Below are positions 15,721 through 27,862 of a stretch of 64,000 bases of DNA, piece after piece (position 1 is the first letter of the stretch; each line of letters begins with the position of its first letter). This DNA comes from Beroe ovata. Lineage: Eukaryota; Ctenophora; Nuda; Beroida; Beroidae. The notes below the pieces were generated by a model. The model was not told the DNA's origin and searched no databases. It saw only the letters and a list, made by a program, of their open reading frames with translations. The translations under genes and the position numbers were made by a program. The DNA lies in assembly GCA_946803715.1 (NCBI GenBank), contig CAMPET010000004.1, positions 43,480 through 107,479 on the forward strand. The letters are read 5' to 3'.

Positions 15721-16323
15721 CTGTCACAGCTGGTTTTAGGATACAATTTCTCACCGTTTTCTGTCGCCGTGACTGTACATGTTGTTATCTATTTGTTTAC
15801 TTGAGGATGAAAACAACACTCAAGATACCTGTGTATCCTTGAACTGCTGAATAATGGATATTTTATCTTGTTATTTCACTTCTAACAATGGTTTTCAACC
15901 ATAAAGTTGTAGTTCCATAATCAACACTTGTAGTGGCATGACTAACATCCACTAAATCACCCTGGTTTTCTGGTTGGTGGGAGGTTCTTTTTTAGCTTAT
16001 ACTTCAGTTTGACCAATAAATGATTCCAAGTGAGGTTCAAAAATGTAATCATGAACTTGAAATGTCACGCTGCATTATTCCTTAAATCTCTTAGATTATT
16101 CTTCAGAATGATGATAATATATGGTTGCTATTGCTGAGTCCTGTGTTATACTTGTTTGTCACAATTCCCAAATCGAGGTCTGTAAACGCTCAGTGTTATG
16201 TACTATTTGTACAGTTTTACTTCTGATTTGATGCGTCTCACTGTCTTTGTGATTGAAAAAATGTGAATCAATTCATTTCACTTGAAATAGCAATATACTT
16301 TTTTTTTTCTCTCAGGTTAATGT
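15721..16323. other. 3'UTR and spacer between DEAD-box and chromodomain genes
   Basis: An AATAAA-type signal lies near 16015. About 300 bases later a long pyrimidine run ends in a splice acceptor (ctctcag, last base 16315), eight bases before the next ATG. This arrangement suits cleavage followed by trans-splicing, or a 5'UTR intron. Confidence 0.55.
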
Positions 16324-18933
16324 ATGGGAAAACGCAAGAATGTTGCTCCAACGCAAAACTATGTCGTTGAAAAGATTCTCGATCGTTACATAGATGAGTT
16401 TGGGAACAAATGGTTCCACCTGAAATGGCTTGGATATCCCAATGAGCAGGCTACCTGGGAGCCAGAACACAACGTTGACTGCACGGGCTTGATCAAGAAG
16501 TTCGAGAAGAACTGCATGAAAACATCCCTATCTGAACAGTGGTCGCTGAAACAAGACACTGGATGTTCCACGAAAATCGTTCTGAAGAAAGTCAGCAATA
16601 TCGCCAAAACTGAGGTAAAGTGCAAGGAAAATATTTCAAGTCCTGCTGGTGAAACGAATGGCGACTACCAGTGTCTTCCTCAACGAAACAGCAAACGACG
16701 AAGATCCTCTGCCATTGGGGTTGAGGTTGCGACTCCCAAAAAGAAGAAAACATCGGGTCGGAAAAAGAGTGTCGTTGAGCAATTGGAGGAACCCTCAGCC
16801 GAGGAGTATATGGTTGAGTCTATCTTAGATAAGTGTCTGGATGGGAATGGGAAGATTCTCTATCACATCAAGTGGATTGGGTATGATCATATTTACAATA
16901 CTTGGGAACCTGTTGAGAACCTAAACTGTCCCGAACTTCTTCATGAGTTCAATCTGAAGAACAAACTCCCTAAAGTCATTGTCTCCAAGATAGTGGATAA
17001 AAGAGTAATTGACTCAAGAACAGAGTATCTTGTCAAAGTGAGTGGTTGTCGCAAAGAGAAGTGGATGTATGAGAGTGATCTGAACTGTTCTGATCTTCTT
17101 GATGCATTCAACAGATCGTACAGGGCGAAAGAATCAAAGGTATCACTAGCGGATATCGCAGATGACTACAGCTCAGATGAAGAAAATCCGACTTCAGTTG
17201 TGAGAAATGGCATCAAGATGAATAAAGACTGTGTGACGAGTTCTGATGAAAGTATGTCTCCGGTTGTACTGAGCAAGAAGAAACCTGCTAAGTCTAATGG
17301 AGGTTTCTCAAAACAAGAAACATCAGTAAAGAAATCCATTTATACCAGCAGTGACAGTGACAGCAACGTTGATTTTGACGAACTCATCAAGAGTATCAAT
17401 GAATCTAAGTGCAATGGGTTGGATTCTGCTCCTCCAAGTCCCCCTGACTTAGATTTTTCGTTGAAAGTTGAGAAACACCCTTCATCACACCCCGATATCA
17501 AGTCTGAAACTCCTGGACTCATAAACTCTGTAGTCAAGGACAGCCCCATGAATTCCCCAGAACCTTCAAACACGTCTGTCAAAAGTTCTCCCCAGTCATC
17601 TCCAGACACAGATAGACTCCAAGAAAGCTTCCATCTCGCCAAATTTCAGCTTCCACAACTTATCATACCAAAGCCAGCAAGAAATTCACCTCCGCGTAAG
17701 CCAATACCAAAACCAGCTATGAAGATTGATTCTCCTGAGGTGAAACCTGAACCTCCACCTCAAATAAGTTACCCCGGAATTCTCACTTCAGATAGAGGAC
17801 GAGGTTTTTCAGCAGACGTTAAGCCGGACTCAAAGTCACACAACAATGTGAAACAGAATGAAGTACAATCATCACCCAAAGCTCCCATAGCACCTCTTGC
17901 CAGCTACTTGAAACCAATGAGATCAGCATCTGATGCATCTGATTCAGATGACTCTGATGATGATCTTGAAGACAAGTTAGCAAAAGCTCTTGCTGGTCCC
18001 ACTGAGACTAAGGAAGACTCCGTAGAACCAACAACAGAAACAGTCTCTGGTAAACACGATGGGAATTTCCCTGGCGTTGATTTGGGAGCATTGATTTTCA
18101 CAGATTCAGAAAAGACTGACGATATGGGCATGAACATGACTGGTTTACTGGATAGTATCGTCGGTGAAGCAACTGCAGCGAGTTCTCTCCATACGGCCTT
18201 CTTAGAAACATCAGTTACTGATAAGGAAACTAGTCACAGTGAACTCTTCGAAGTGGTGGCGCAGCACTCGTCAAACAAGGAAGTAGCTCCAGCCAGCTCA
18301 AACAATGATATTGATAACATGTTGAGCGAGCTATATGAGACTGCGTCCGGTACTGACAGTATAGCAAGCTGTGCACTTCAGTCAGAGAGAAAATCCTACT
18401 TCTCCGACCCAGTTTTAGAGGACGATATGGATGATCACGAAACTGAGCCACTTGACCCTCCTCTGAATAATATAATAGGCATGCAGGATGATGCCCCCTC
18501 ACCATCCCGACCCCCCTCCCAGCCCTCCCCTCCACAAGACATGGCTAAAACAACGCCACCGTTTGCCGCTTTCCAGAGTATGCTTAGCACCTTCACTAAG
18601 CCGTCAAGAAGGACAAAAGCGCCTGCAGCTAAGAGCAATGCTAAGCGAGCTCCTTCCAAGAAGGTCGCTAAGAAGCCTGACAATCTTCCCAACAACCAGA
18701 CTGATATCTTCTCCAATATTGGCCGGGGTTCTTCCAAGAGAACTTCGAGTCTATCTATTGGGTGTCCGTTGTGTTCTCGTAAGTTTAAGGACAAATCTAA
18801 GCTTGACTACCACATTAGTTCCAAGCACCCACAGTCGCTAGAAATGATGTGTGAAAACTGTAGCGAACCCTTTCAGAGTGCAATTGAATACCAATGTCAT
18901 TTGCTGTCATGCGGTGCTTCCCATGACCCGTGA
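16324..18933 (+). CDS. triple-chromodomain protein with C-terminal zinc finger, intronless
   Basis: 869 residues. Chromodomain 1 is at about 13-64 ([21 protein letters not shown]) and chromodomain 2 at about 162-214 ([21 protein letters not shown]). Both keep the aromatic positions that bind methyl-lysine in HP1. A third, degenerate copy follows at about 219-270 ([27 protein letters not shown]). Residues 280-790 are disordered, rich in Ser, Pro and acidic stretches ([15 protein letters not shown]). The end carries a C2H2 finger (CPLC ... HISSKH) and a partial second CENC ... H motif. It is probably a nuclear histone-methylation reader. I know no standard family with exactly this order. An overlapping ATG at 16320 in another frame precedes the chosen start. 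Confidence 0.9.
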   Translation: MGKRKNVAPTQNYVVEKILDRYIDEFGNKWFHLKWLGYPNEQATWEPEHNVDCTGLIKKFEKNCMKTSLSEQWSLKQDTGCSTKIVLKKVSNIAKTEVKCKENISSPAGETNGDYQCLPQRNSKRRRSSAIGVEVATPKKKKTSGRKKSVVEQLEEPSAEEYMVESILDKCLDGNGKILYHIKWIGYDHIYNTWEPVENLNCPELLHEFNLKNKLPKVIVSKIVDKRVIDSRTEYLVKVSGCRKEKWMYESDLNCSDLLDAFNRSYRAKESKVSLADIADDYSSDEENPTSVVRNGIKMNKDCVTSSDESMSPVVLSKKKPAKSNGGFSKQETSVKKSIYTSSDSDSNVDFDELIKSINESKCNGLDSAPPSPPDLDFSLKVEKHPSSHPDIKSETPGLINSVVKDSPMNSPEPSNTSVKSSPQSSPDTDRLQESFHLAKFQLPQLIIPKPARNSPPRKPIPKPAMKIDSPEVKPEPPPQISYPGILTSDRGRGFSADVKPDSKSHNNVKQNEVQSSPKAPIAPLASYLKPMRSASDASDSDDSDDDLEDKLAKALAGPTETKEDSVEPTTETVSGKHDGNFPGVDLGALIFTDSEKTDDMGMNMTGLLDSIVGEATAASSLHTAFLETSVTDKETSHSELFEVVAQHSSNKEVAPASSNNDIDNMLSELYETASGTDSIASCALQSERKSYFSDPVLEDDMDDHETEPLDPPLNNIIGMQDDAPSPSRPPSQPSPPQDMAKTTPPFAAFQSMLSTFTKPSRRTKAPAAKSNAKRAPSKKVAKKPDNLPNNQTDIFSNIGRGSSKRTSSLSIGCPLCSRKFKDKSKLDYHISSKHPQSLEMMCENCSEPFQSAIEYQCHLLSCGASHDP

Positions 18934-19605
18934 ATTTCTAACCCAGAAATTTTACTCCCTTTTTTATGTTATGATACTGCGTTAATTTGCGTTTACCAGG
19001 ATTTCTGTCAAACTTTTAATTGATAACGACAGCAAGCGACCTGGCCCAGACTGTACTAACTTCTGTTTTCAAAAGTCGTCGAAGTTTGATTATGTACATC
19101 TTTCAGACGTTGAACGCGACTATTATTTTGGTCGCCTTCATTTAAAATTTTCGCTTGAAAATCATCAAATTGATAATACGTCACATCATTCATAGCTATT
19201 TTACGTGATTCATAGCAGTTTTTCATATATTGTTAATTGTTATCAATTGGAACACTTTTAATCCGAACATATTACTGCGGTCTCAACACCTACATTATAC
19301 GTGATTCAAAGTTCTGGTTTAAAAATAGGAAACTTCATACAACCGTTGAACCTGTTTAAGCTACACGAAATGTTCTCTAGATTTGATTGTAAATATATTC
19401 AATGTTTTCACCAGTGTACAAGTAAGTGTTTTTTCTCTCTATCACTAAGTGAAATTTATATCACGAATTTCGATATCGATCAAGTCCCATCAAGTAGTTG
19501 CTGCCATTTAAGTAGTTGCTGTCTTGAGTCAACACTGTAAAGCGTCATCCGATCTATCGAAAGTTCTGTCATCAGGAACATGACGTGATATGAATCCGAT
19601 TCATC
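18934..19605. other. spacer before macrodomain gene
   Basis: AT-rich 3' and intergenic sequence. A 79-codon frame at 19301-19540 has no family or splice support. Confidence 0.5.
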
Positions 19606-22600
19606 ATGGAGAGGTTATTCAAGAGACCGAGGCGGGTTGTCCCGTTAGCCGAAACTGCCCCTTGGCCACTCTACGGCAACCAGAGTAAGTACCTATTCAA
19701 TGAATACTATTCCTACTTGAGGTACTGGGGTATATTTTTGTGATATTATTTTGTGACCTCGGAAGTGAGCATTGGAATTTAAGTTTGTCTAGTTTCATGT
19801 GAGGCGTCCATCACAGGGGGGTCATCCGAATTTGTAGATTCATGGGCGAATACTGTGAGACTAATGTAAGGGCCAAGGGGGTACGCAAATTTCGCGGCCG
19901 TTCATCAAGGAGTTTGAAGAAGCCCTAGCCAACTTTAATTCGTTTGTCAGCATTGGATGATTTTTGCGGCGATTTTTATCTCTTTCTGAATTGGCTTGCA
20001 TTGACGCATTGTTCTCCCGAAATTGGTTCGCCAATCGATGTGCTCGAAGATCCTTACTGTTCGGACTAATTGATCGCCCTATCGAATATCAGCACCCCGA
20101 TTTTTCATTGATCTTCATTCGCAGAGCAGATTTCCCAACTTACCTCACTGTTTTGCATGATTCCCCTCCTCACGATGCTGTTACTAGTGTTACTGCTTAT
20201 CGGACTGACTAGAGGCAGTGATCACCTGATTCCCAGTGAGACAGATACCAAACAGCCCAGAGATTACCGAACAAGTGTTGCAAGAGGCAGGAGTACGGGA
20301 ACGACCCATTTTTACTCACCGACCAGACACTCTTCACCTGAAATAAGCGTCATGGAGGAATTCAATGTCAACAAACTGGAGCAACTGTCACTCCTTGGAT
20401 CTTGTGTTATTCAGGGCAAAGGTCTGATGATTGGACACAGGGAGCTGAAAACTGATAGTGTCTCATCCTGTGTTGAGTACTGTCGCAGAGATGAAAATTG
20501 TGTGATCATCTCATTCGATATGCTCTCACACCACTGCGTCCTAGCGAAGAACGCAAAATTGGTTGATAATTGGTCAAGCAGCGTGGTAGAGATGAAATGC
20601 ATGGTATGCATGAACGGTACAGTGAAGAACAGAAAAGGGATGCTAATCCGTTCCCTCCAGAAAATGCAATGTTTGTCAGTCTTGGACAACACCCGACAAT
20701 TAAAGGAGAACGGTCAGCACGCAGAGATAGGTTGGAAGAAATGTGACAGAGCTAATGTTTGGGATATTGAATTCAAGGGCAAGTACAAGGATATGAGCTA
20801 CGCTACAATCTCTCACGGTAATCTCAGGATTGGATGGTCCGAGTCACTGTACCCCGCAAATGAAATAGCATTGTTCCAGAAAGACGAACCGACAAATGGA
20901 GTTGAAATTTTGATCACAGAGAGCCCCGATACTCTCCTCAGTCAGGGTGAGCTTTGTGTTGCTCAGTTTGGTCTGGAAGGAATCACACTGATGAATGGGC
21001 TTCGAGTTCCGCTTTCTACTAAAGTCACATCTGACACCTCATCTGACGCTTTTTCTATGTCCTTATTCAGTGTTCTCGCATCATTACAGTTCTTAGAACG
21101 CGCGCCATCTACCCCCACGTGCACACCAGAACAACTGTCAGTACAGAACGGGACAATACTGACACGATCGGACACAGAACCAGCCTTCAGACCGGAATAC
21201 TACCTTCCCGGACAGGCTGTGACAGTCGTCTGTGACAGTGGTCTCGGTGTGAAATCCCTCGGCTACTATCCTTTGCAGAGAGTGGAATGTGCAGCTGGGA
21301 ATACACAACCTGAACCGTGCTCCGCCTTCTCACAACGCCAGGAGGAAATTGACTGGCTTACGTACTACGTCTTGATTTGTGTGGTTGGTGTGTTGGTGTG
21401 TCTGATTACTGGGTGCTGTTTCTTGTTTGTAAGCAAGAAGACTTGATATAGATAAGCACTTTATTGGAAGTCTCCGTTGTAGCTGATTTTATAATCCTGT
21501 CGTATTTATCATTTAACTTAAACAATGATAACAAAGTGTTTAACTCTTTAACTCCTCTATCCCAAGCAATCTCCCTCCTCTCTACACCCCTATATACGCT
21601 ACTTGGACACTGTCCAAGTAGCGTATACAGATGGCCTAAATAGCAGTTTTAGGCGTTAGGCAAAATTTCCAGTAAGCCCAAATGACCGAGAATCACTGTA
21701 ACTCAATATTCTCTCTCAGGAACAGACCGATCCCCCGACCCTCTCGCTCCCTACAACCCCACACTCAACTCCAAACTTTACATCCACTTGGGAGACATCA
21801 CACAACTCGAGGTTGATGCCATCGTGAACGCCGCTAATAACTCCCTCCTGGGAGGAGGTGGTGTTGACGGCGCAATCCACGCCGCCGCCGGCCCCGCTCT
21901 GAGGAAGGAGTGTGAGGGTCTTCGAGGATGTGATACTGGAGATGCTAAGATAACTGCAGGTAGGCATTCTGTATGATAAATTGGTATCGCGGGAAAGGAA
22001 TTTGTGTGTCGGAATCTTTCTTCTAGTACTATTGTCACATCTCAGCAAATGAAATGTTGTGGTAAGAGTACATTCAGCTATCCTTTTTACCCAGCTATCC
22101 TTTTTTACCTAGTTGAATGATCTTTCCTGAATTCCTCATTGAATAATCAACCTATTTCCTGCCCAGGTCACAATTTGCCGGCCAAACACATAATTCATAC
22201 TGTTGGGCCTCGCGGTAAGAAACCCGAAGTCCTGCAATCTTCGTACGACCGTTGTTTCGAGACAATGCGAGAAAATGAGCTGAAATCAATCGCATTCCCA
22301 TGCATATCCACCGGTAGCCTTATTAACTCATTTGTTTCTACAACTGTCATGCTGTTCTTTTGTGGTATGTTTACTTACGTCTGATAAACCTCCTAGGCGT
22401 TTACGGTTATCCGAACAAAGCAGCTGCCAGAGTTGCTATTTCTACAACACGGCGATTCCTTGAAAACAATCACGTCGAGGTACGGCTTCAGTTGATTTGC
22501 CCCAATTGTCACAAAATTCATGATTAGTGTTGAGTAGTTGTAGCGCGCGAAACGTTTTGACGAGTAGAAACTCGAAGAGACTAAATATTTAGCACGCGCG

Positions 22601-23214
22601 CGTTTTGATCGATTGTGCGCGCGTCCCTGAATTTGATCCGTATTTCTGGTTTCATTCGTGCTTTCTGTATGAATGACGTAACGTGCGAAACCTTAATTTC
22701 GACTGAATTTACGAAATTATGCGAAATTTATGTAATTAGGAAAGTGATCGTTCCCTCAAAATGGCTGCACGGAAACTGTTTTCAGGTTGAGGGCGTGGTA
22801 TTTTGTTTGTTCACAAAAGAAGATATCCGAGCCTATCACGAACTTCTGCCAGTTTATTTCCCGCTTGAGCCCTCGGACAATACTTCAGAAATCCAAACCT
22901 CAGTCGATGTAACGAGTAACTCCGTTACTTGCGGGTCTAGTGAAGGTGAATCGTACAAATCTTATAGTAAACCCATAGACACTGAATCACAAACATCAGA
23001 GACTTCGCCTGAAGGCGAAGCAGACTCGTTGAACTTGCCTGATGTACCAAAACACGAGCCAGGGGGCGAAGCAATGAGCCAGTCAGTGGATGTTAAGTCC
23101 GAAGAACCAATGAGTCAAACAGCGGATGCATTTGGGAGTGAGGAATGTGAAGCAATGAGTCAGGAACCTAATTTAGGGGAGCAGTGTGAAGAGCCTATGA
23201 GTCAAACATTATAG
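19606..23214 (+). CDS. MACROD-type macrodomain ADP-ribosyl hydrolase with MSQT-repeat tail, 5 exons
   Basis: Exons 19606-19684, 21720-21959, 22167-22313, 22397-22479 and 22786-23214 join in phase to about 325 residues. The macrodomain runs from about residue 40: [20 protein letters not shown] (substrate loop), [32 protein letters not shown] (second loop), and [20 protein letters not shown] as in MACROD1/2. These proteins remove mono-ADP-ribose from proteins and deacetylate O-acetyl-ADP-ribose. Exon 1 is basic (RLFKRPRR). About 110 C-terminal residues are disordered, with repeats [19 protein letters not shown] and EEPMSQT. Intron 1 is two kilobases and contains another gene. Exon 1 rests on phase agreement and the lack of a Met in exon 2. 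Confidence 0.85.
20157..21446 (+). CDS. type I membrane protein with PAN/apple-like domain, nested in intron 1 of macrodomain gene
   Basis: An intronless frame of 429 residues. A signal peptide ([20 protein letters not shown]) opens it. A cysteine-patterned region at about 82-145 ([10 protein letters not shown] ... [11 protein letters not shown] ... [10 protein letters not shown]) looks like a PAN/apple domain. A middle segment of about 160 residues has no family I know. A short sushi-like segment begins [12 protein letters not shown] and ends before CSAFS. A transmembrane helix ([20 protein letters not shown]) and a six-residue cytoplasmic tail close it. It is probably a cell-surface or matrix-binding protein. 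An acceptor-like cattcgcag lies at 20125. It is transcribed in the same direction as its host intron. Confidence 0.8.
   Translation: MIPLLTMLLLVLLLIGLTRGSDHLIPSETDTKQPRDYRTSVARGRSTGTTHFYSPTRHSSPEISVMEEFNVNKLEQLSLLGSCVIQGKGLMIGHRELKTDSVSSCVEYCRRDENCVIISFDMLSHHCVLAKNAKLVDNWSSSVVEMKCMVCMNGTVKNRKGMLIRSLQKMQCLSVLDNTRQLKENGQHAEIGWKKCDRANVWDIEFKGKYKDMSYATISHGNLRIGWSESLYPANEIALFQKDEPTNGVEILITESPDTLLSQGELCVAQFGLEGITLMNGLRVPLSTKVTSDTSSDAFSMSLFSVLASLQFLERAPSTPTCTPEQLSVQNGTILTRSDTEPAFRPEYYLPGQAVTVVCDSGLGVKSLGYYPLQRVECAAGNTQPEPCSAFSQRQEEIDWLTYYVLICVVGVLVCLITGCCFLFVSKKT
21593..21627. repeat. perfect 16-bp inverted repeat (3-base loop)
   Basis: The arm tatacgctacttggac at 593-608 is followed by act and the exact reverse complement at 612-627, about 90 bases before macrodomain exon 2, inside its intron 1. 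Confidence 0.9.
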
Positions 23215-23507
23215 TCGAACTTCTTTTTTTATTGAAAGTCTATTGGTTTGGAGAGAACTCTAGGTTTTGTTTTAGGTATTTTGTAATATTTGTTTCTTAT
23301 CCATGACATATTTGATTCCGTATCACGTTGCAGTTTAATTGTTTTGCGATTAAGTCAGCATAGACAAAACGCTGCAGCTTGGTAATTTCCAATCTGTTGG
23401 CACAGTTCATTACTTTTTCAGTCTCATGATATTTGTATGTGTGCTTGTTTTTAAAGTACCTGAACCCATACCATATTATAGGTAACCCGGATGTAGCTGG
23501 TTTCCCA

Positions 23508-24296
23508 ATGGATTTTTCTCCACCGGAGGAGAGGAACGTCTCCCCACCCTGCTCTTGTAGCCCTGTTTCCGCTTGCTCGACCTTCATGGAGGCTTATCTA
23601 ACCCGTATATTCAGTGACGAGGAGCCCATATCGCCGTATAGTCCCATCAGAGAACAGTACAACACACTGTGTCAGCTGGAATGCGGGAGACGGGAATTCG
23701 CCCGTCACTGTACCACTCTGCGGGCAGATAGGAGAGTACTGAGTGAGTCTGTTTTCCTGCAACTCGTTGCTAACTTTGCCACAATTCTCCACCTCTGCGA
23801 ACAGGAGGATGACATCAGGTCAGCCAAGGTTCTCCTCATTCTATCCTTCACGTTCCGTTGTGAGGACAAGTTCCTCTATCAGGATCTCCTGCATCTCACG
23901 ATATGGAAAAGCATGCGGTTCTGGGAAGCTGCGTTTTTGTACTCAGTCCACTCAGAACGCAAATCTCGATCTCAGGATACTACCTGTTTTCGGGACCAAA
24001 CTCCTCTCCAGAGACAAGACTCGGCCGAGCTTCAGAAAAACACCTTCTTCGGCCACCTCAGCTCATTCATCAGTAGCATGAAGGCGTTTGGAGTTCCGAC
24101 TGCCGATATTATCAGTTTCCGTGATAAAATGTTCATGATGTCTGAGCTTGATCCAGAGCAGATTGAGATGATCAAGCAATTGTCGCCCACTCCTAAATCA
24201 GAGACTGACGAGATATACGATCGGTTGAAGAAGAGGAGCAAATCTTTCTTCACAACCATCTCCAAAACCTTGCAGCTAGGTGAAAGGCAGGTTTAA
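23508..24296 (+). CDS. KIAA0513: KIAA0513-like protein (SBF2-type domain), intronless
   Basis: 262 residues from ATG at 23508 (MDFSPPEER). The frame is open further 5' but without an earlier ATG, and an acceptor (atattatag) ends near 23481. Family similarity is clear in the C-terminal half: FLQLVANFATILHLCEQEDD, IWKSMRFWEAAFLYSVHSER, and FFGHLSSFISSMKAFGV (human NITFGQLGTFTHNMLAFGL), then LDPEQIEMIKQL (human LDEEQYKLL). Human KIAA0513 is a cytoplasmic protein of unclear biochemical role, reported in neuronal signalling contexts; no catalytic residues are known. It lies 293 bases after the macrodomain gene on the same strand. Confidence 0.8.
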   Translation: MDFSPPEERNVSPPCSCSPVSACSTFMEAYLTRIFSDEEPISPYSPIREQYNTLCQLECGRREFARHCTTLRADRRVLSESVFLQLVANFATILHLCEQEDDIRSAKVLLILSFTFRCEDKFLYQDLLHLTIWKSMRFWEAAFLYSVHSERKSRSQDTTCFRDQTPLQRQDSAELQKNTFFGHLSSFISSMKAFGVPTADIISFRDKMFMMSELDPEQIEMIKQLSPTPKSETDEIYDRLKKRSKSFFTTISKTLQLGERQV

Positions 24297-24761
24297 TTTA
24301 TTACTTGGTGATTCATTAAGTTAGCCAACATAGAATTGTTGATTTGAATCTACTTTCTTGAATCATGGAAACGGTTTGGAAAACTGCAGCTTTAACAATG
24401 TTAAAGTTAATAACATTTTTTGTTCACTTTCATTTGACAAATTTCATTCTAATAATGTTTTGTTTGTACTTGGAATTGCTTTTTAATCTTACAATTTTCT
24501 ACATCTAACGTTGTGATTGAGTCATCTGATTTATATTTTGTGATACGTTTGACACGAATTGTGTCGCTGTCTGTGATTGTTTTGGAATTCTTTTCATGCT
24601 GGTACCGAAGAGTGCGCATTGACATGATTTCGCTTATGATTATCCACATTTATGATTGAGCTACAAGTACAATCAGATTCAACGCCGTATAATGGGGAAA
24701 CCTTCACCTGATTACGGTTTTACCATCATACTAACCGCTTCCTTCCCCTGTTGCAAGGATA

Positions 24762-27700
24762 ATGTCCGAGTTCATTATCAAGCTAACTGGCATCCCCTAC
24801 TCTTCGAGCAATGACGATGTGGCAGTTTTTCTGGCGGGTTTAGACATCCAGGGCGGGCGAAAAAACGGCGTGCACATCACGAAGGACGCTTCTGGTGAGA
24901 GATGACATATTTTGAATTAGTTCCACTTTTGAGCCCGCTGTCACTTTACCTCTCCACCCTTCGACCACGTCTCGCTCTCAGACACCACCTTCATCTCACT
25001 GACGCCACTAAACCTTTGACACCACTTTCCTTCCTCTGACACCACTTTCCTTCCTCTGACACCACTTTTCTCCCTCTGACACAACTTTCCTCCCTCTGAC
25101 ACCACTTTCTTCTCACTGACACCACACTCTCTTAGGAAGGCCTAGCGGCATCTGCTACGTGGAGTTAACATGCCAGGAGGACGTGCAGAAGGCACTGAGG
25201 AAGAATCGGGAGTACATGGGTGAACGTTGGATCAATGTCACTGAGAGTAATCTGTCAGACATGGAGAATGATATGCAGACAGCGGGAAAAGTCGAGGGTG
25301 AGATACACGATAACTTAAGTGGAGAAATGATTTGTCTTGAATTCTAATTCTCTCCTAATTTGCACGGAGATTGGAATTGCGACAAACGGAAGTTCCCATT
25401 CTGACAATCGGACTCGTACATCATTTCAGAGAATTTGGATGAGAATGGAGTTTTCATTGTGAAGGTGCGAGGTGTGCCCTGGTCGTGTACTGAGGATGAT
25501 TTGATGAACTTCTTTTCGGAGTGTATCTTAAAGAGTGACCCTAGCTCATCCATACACATCCAGAAAAACGAGGAAGGTATTCATGTTGCTAATATATTTG
25601 ATCACCAAAACTGGATCGCAAATATCAAAAATCTTGTTCACCTTATCTATAGACTAAGGCTATTGAGTTCACATCATAACTTGTATCAGGACGGTTGACC
25701 GGAATCGCATTTGTCGAGTTTGCAGACAATGACAGCTTGCAGCAGGCTCTGGCCAGAGACCACCAAAACATGGGCAAGAGATACCTGGAGATAGAACGGT
25801 CCGATCAGAAGGCAATCCAGAAGAGTCAATCGTCAGGGAATTATTCACGTGAGTGAATACCATGTACGAGTGTTAAGTCAGCAAGTGAATGTGTAGTCAG
25901 TATGTGACTCCTAGTAACCAAGTAGTGTGATAGATAAAATGTGAGATAGGTAAGATGTGTGATTCATCTTCATGTATCTTTTCTTCATTTCTAACTCTTA
26001 GTAGTTGCACAACTTGGTGATTGAAACTCGTAGATATCTATCTGATCCCTCATTCTCTCTCTCTACAGGATATAAGGAGCCCATCATCATGTGCAGAGGT
26101 CTGCCATTCTCCACGACAGAGGAAGACGTCTACAACTTCTTCTCTGGTCTGGATATCAAAAGTGTCCAGGTGAAGATCATCATTAGTGGGAGACACATCG
26201 GGAGTGCCAATCTCTCCACTAGGCACTAAGAATGTGTCCACTAGTATTGGCCACGTGTATGAGAAATGGAGATAAATCTGACTCTAATTTTCCTCCAGAT
26301 TGTGTACGATCACGATGGACTAAGACCTGCAGGAAAGTGTTTTGTGGAGTTTTCATCGACGATTGAATCTGACAAAGCACTGAAAAAACACAATGAAAAA
26401 CTTGGAGCAAGGTCATTCATCATATCACTTTCAGAGTGACTGTTCAATGGATCATGTCAATGGATCATTTTGCCCATGTTTCAGTATCGAAGATAAGATC
26501 AATCCCTCCTCAGGTATGTTGAAGTGTTCCAATCCAACTCCAAATACTGGTACGGGAGAGAAGGGAACTTTGCTGCCGAAAGCAGCATGTACGGCGGTCG
26601 TGGAGGTGGCGGTGGCGGCGCGCGCCCGCCCCGAGCTCGGCCCTCGCCCTACTCGCGTCCCGGATTTGATGATCACACCCAGCCGGACAGTGTGGTGTAC
26701 GGTGGTGGCATGAGGAGAGGAGGAGGGGTGAGGGGTGGTCGAGTGAAGCACGTGCAACACAGTAGAGGTTGGGCTGAGGGGTGGGATTGGGATAGTGGCC
26801 ATGACAGGTCGTTACTGCGAGCATTATAATCTCGACATCGAGTATTATCTGTGCTTTCTCGTGCTCAAGTCCCACCCACACTGGTGTTATTATTTCATAC
26901 CTATTCCAGGTGGCGGCTGCGATACGGGCATGGGTTACGATGGAATGGAGGGTTACCCAATACAGTGAGTACCGAATACATTGTGATTGTGCCACACTGT
27001 CACGTACTGATTACAATGTTCGAATCAAACAAAGTTCGATAGGGTTCTTGACATGATTGTTTCAGAGAGGGTCGAATCCTTTTTTCAGGGATTTATCGCA
27101 GGGTTACACTCGGTTCAGGGTGAAAGCCAGGGAGAACTGAAACATGTGTAAATTGCAGGTGGTCCGGTGGGCAGAGTTAAAGGTGTTAGTGGTAAATGGG
27201 GCTAAACTAAATCGGTAATTGCAGGAAATTCGGAGGTTCATCTATGGGGGCAGGGGTCGTGAAGCCACCTCAAAAACATGTGGTTATTGTGAAAGGGGTG
27301 CCGTTGGATGCTTCAATGGGGGATGTCATCAAATTCTTTACGGATTCCAATCCGCCCAAAAATGTGGAAATGAAGTTTGGGGAAGCGGCTATTGAGTTTA
27401 ATACCCACGCTGATGCCATGATGGCAATGCTAAAAGACAAGACGAACCTCGGTTAGTACGGTGTCAAGGTGGGTTTTGTGGTGGGACACAATGTGGCTGG
27501 TCCATGAAATTTATACTCAATGGGCACGAGTACTACTCGGAGTAGTCGGTTCATGACATTTGACAATCTCACTTCACCGCATCTCTTGACACCACTTCCC
27601 CTAGCTGGTGTCAGAGTAACTCTGGAGTTGCAGTCCAAACCTGAGGACTATGTGGGATATGACCAGTCGGGGATGCAACAGTCAGTTGCCGAACAACAAA

Positions 27701-27862
27701 CACAACAATACGCGGACCCGTATGCAACCGGTGATCCCTATCAGTCAGCTTCGCTAGTCGGTACGTTTGACACAGCTTCAAATTTTCACGTCTTTCTCTA
27801 TTGATCAGATTGTTCGGACTGATCTGACAACATTTATTCCAGGCGGGGGCTACAGATGGTAG
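24762..27862 (+). CDS. HNRNPH: hnRNP H/F-like RNA-binding protein with four RRMs, about 11 exons
   Basis: Exons: 24762-24894, 25136-25297, 25430-25576, 25690-25848, 26069-26169, 26299-26411, 26514-about 26734, 26910-26964, 27225-27451, 27605-27760 and 27843-27862 (about 497 residues). Three quasi-RRMs follow the hnRNP H pattern (IIKLTGIPYSSSNDD; VKVRGVPWSCTEDD with YLEIERS; IIMCRGLPFSTTEED with ARYVEVFQS). Then come a Gly/Arg/Tyr-rich linker (YGGRGGGGGGARPP) and a fourth RRM (VVIVKGVPLDASMGD), with a Gln/Tyr-rich end. These proteins bind G-rich RNA and regulate splicing. The donor of exon 7 is the weakest call: phase requires a poor gtggtc site near 26735, or an unseen microexon. The ATG follows a pyrimidine-rich acceptor by four bases. 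Confidence 0.88.
24960..25130. repeat. minisatellite of CTCTGACACCACTTTCCTTC type
   Basis: About six imperfect copies of a 20-base unit sit inside intron 1 of the hnRNP H-like gene. They form a long pyrimidine-rich tract that runs up to the acceptor at 25135. Confidence 0.9.
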
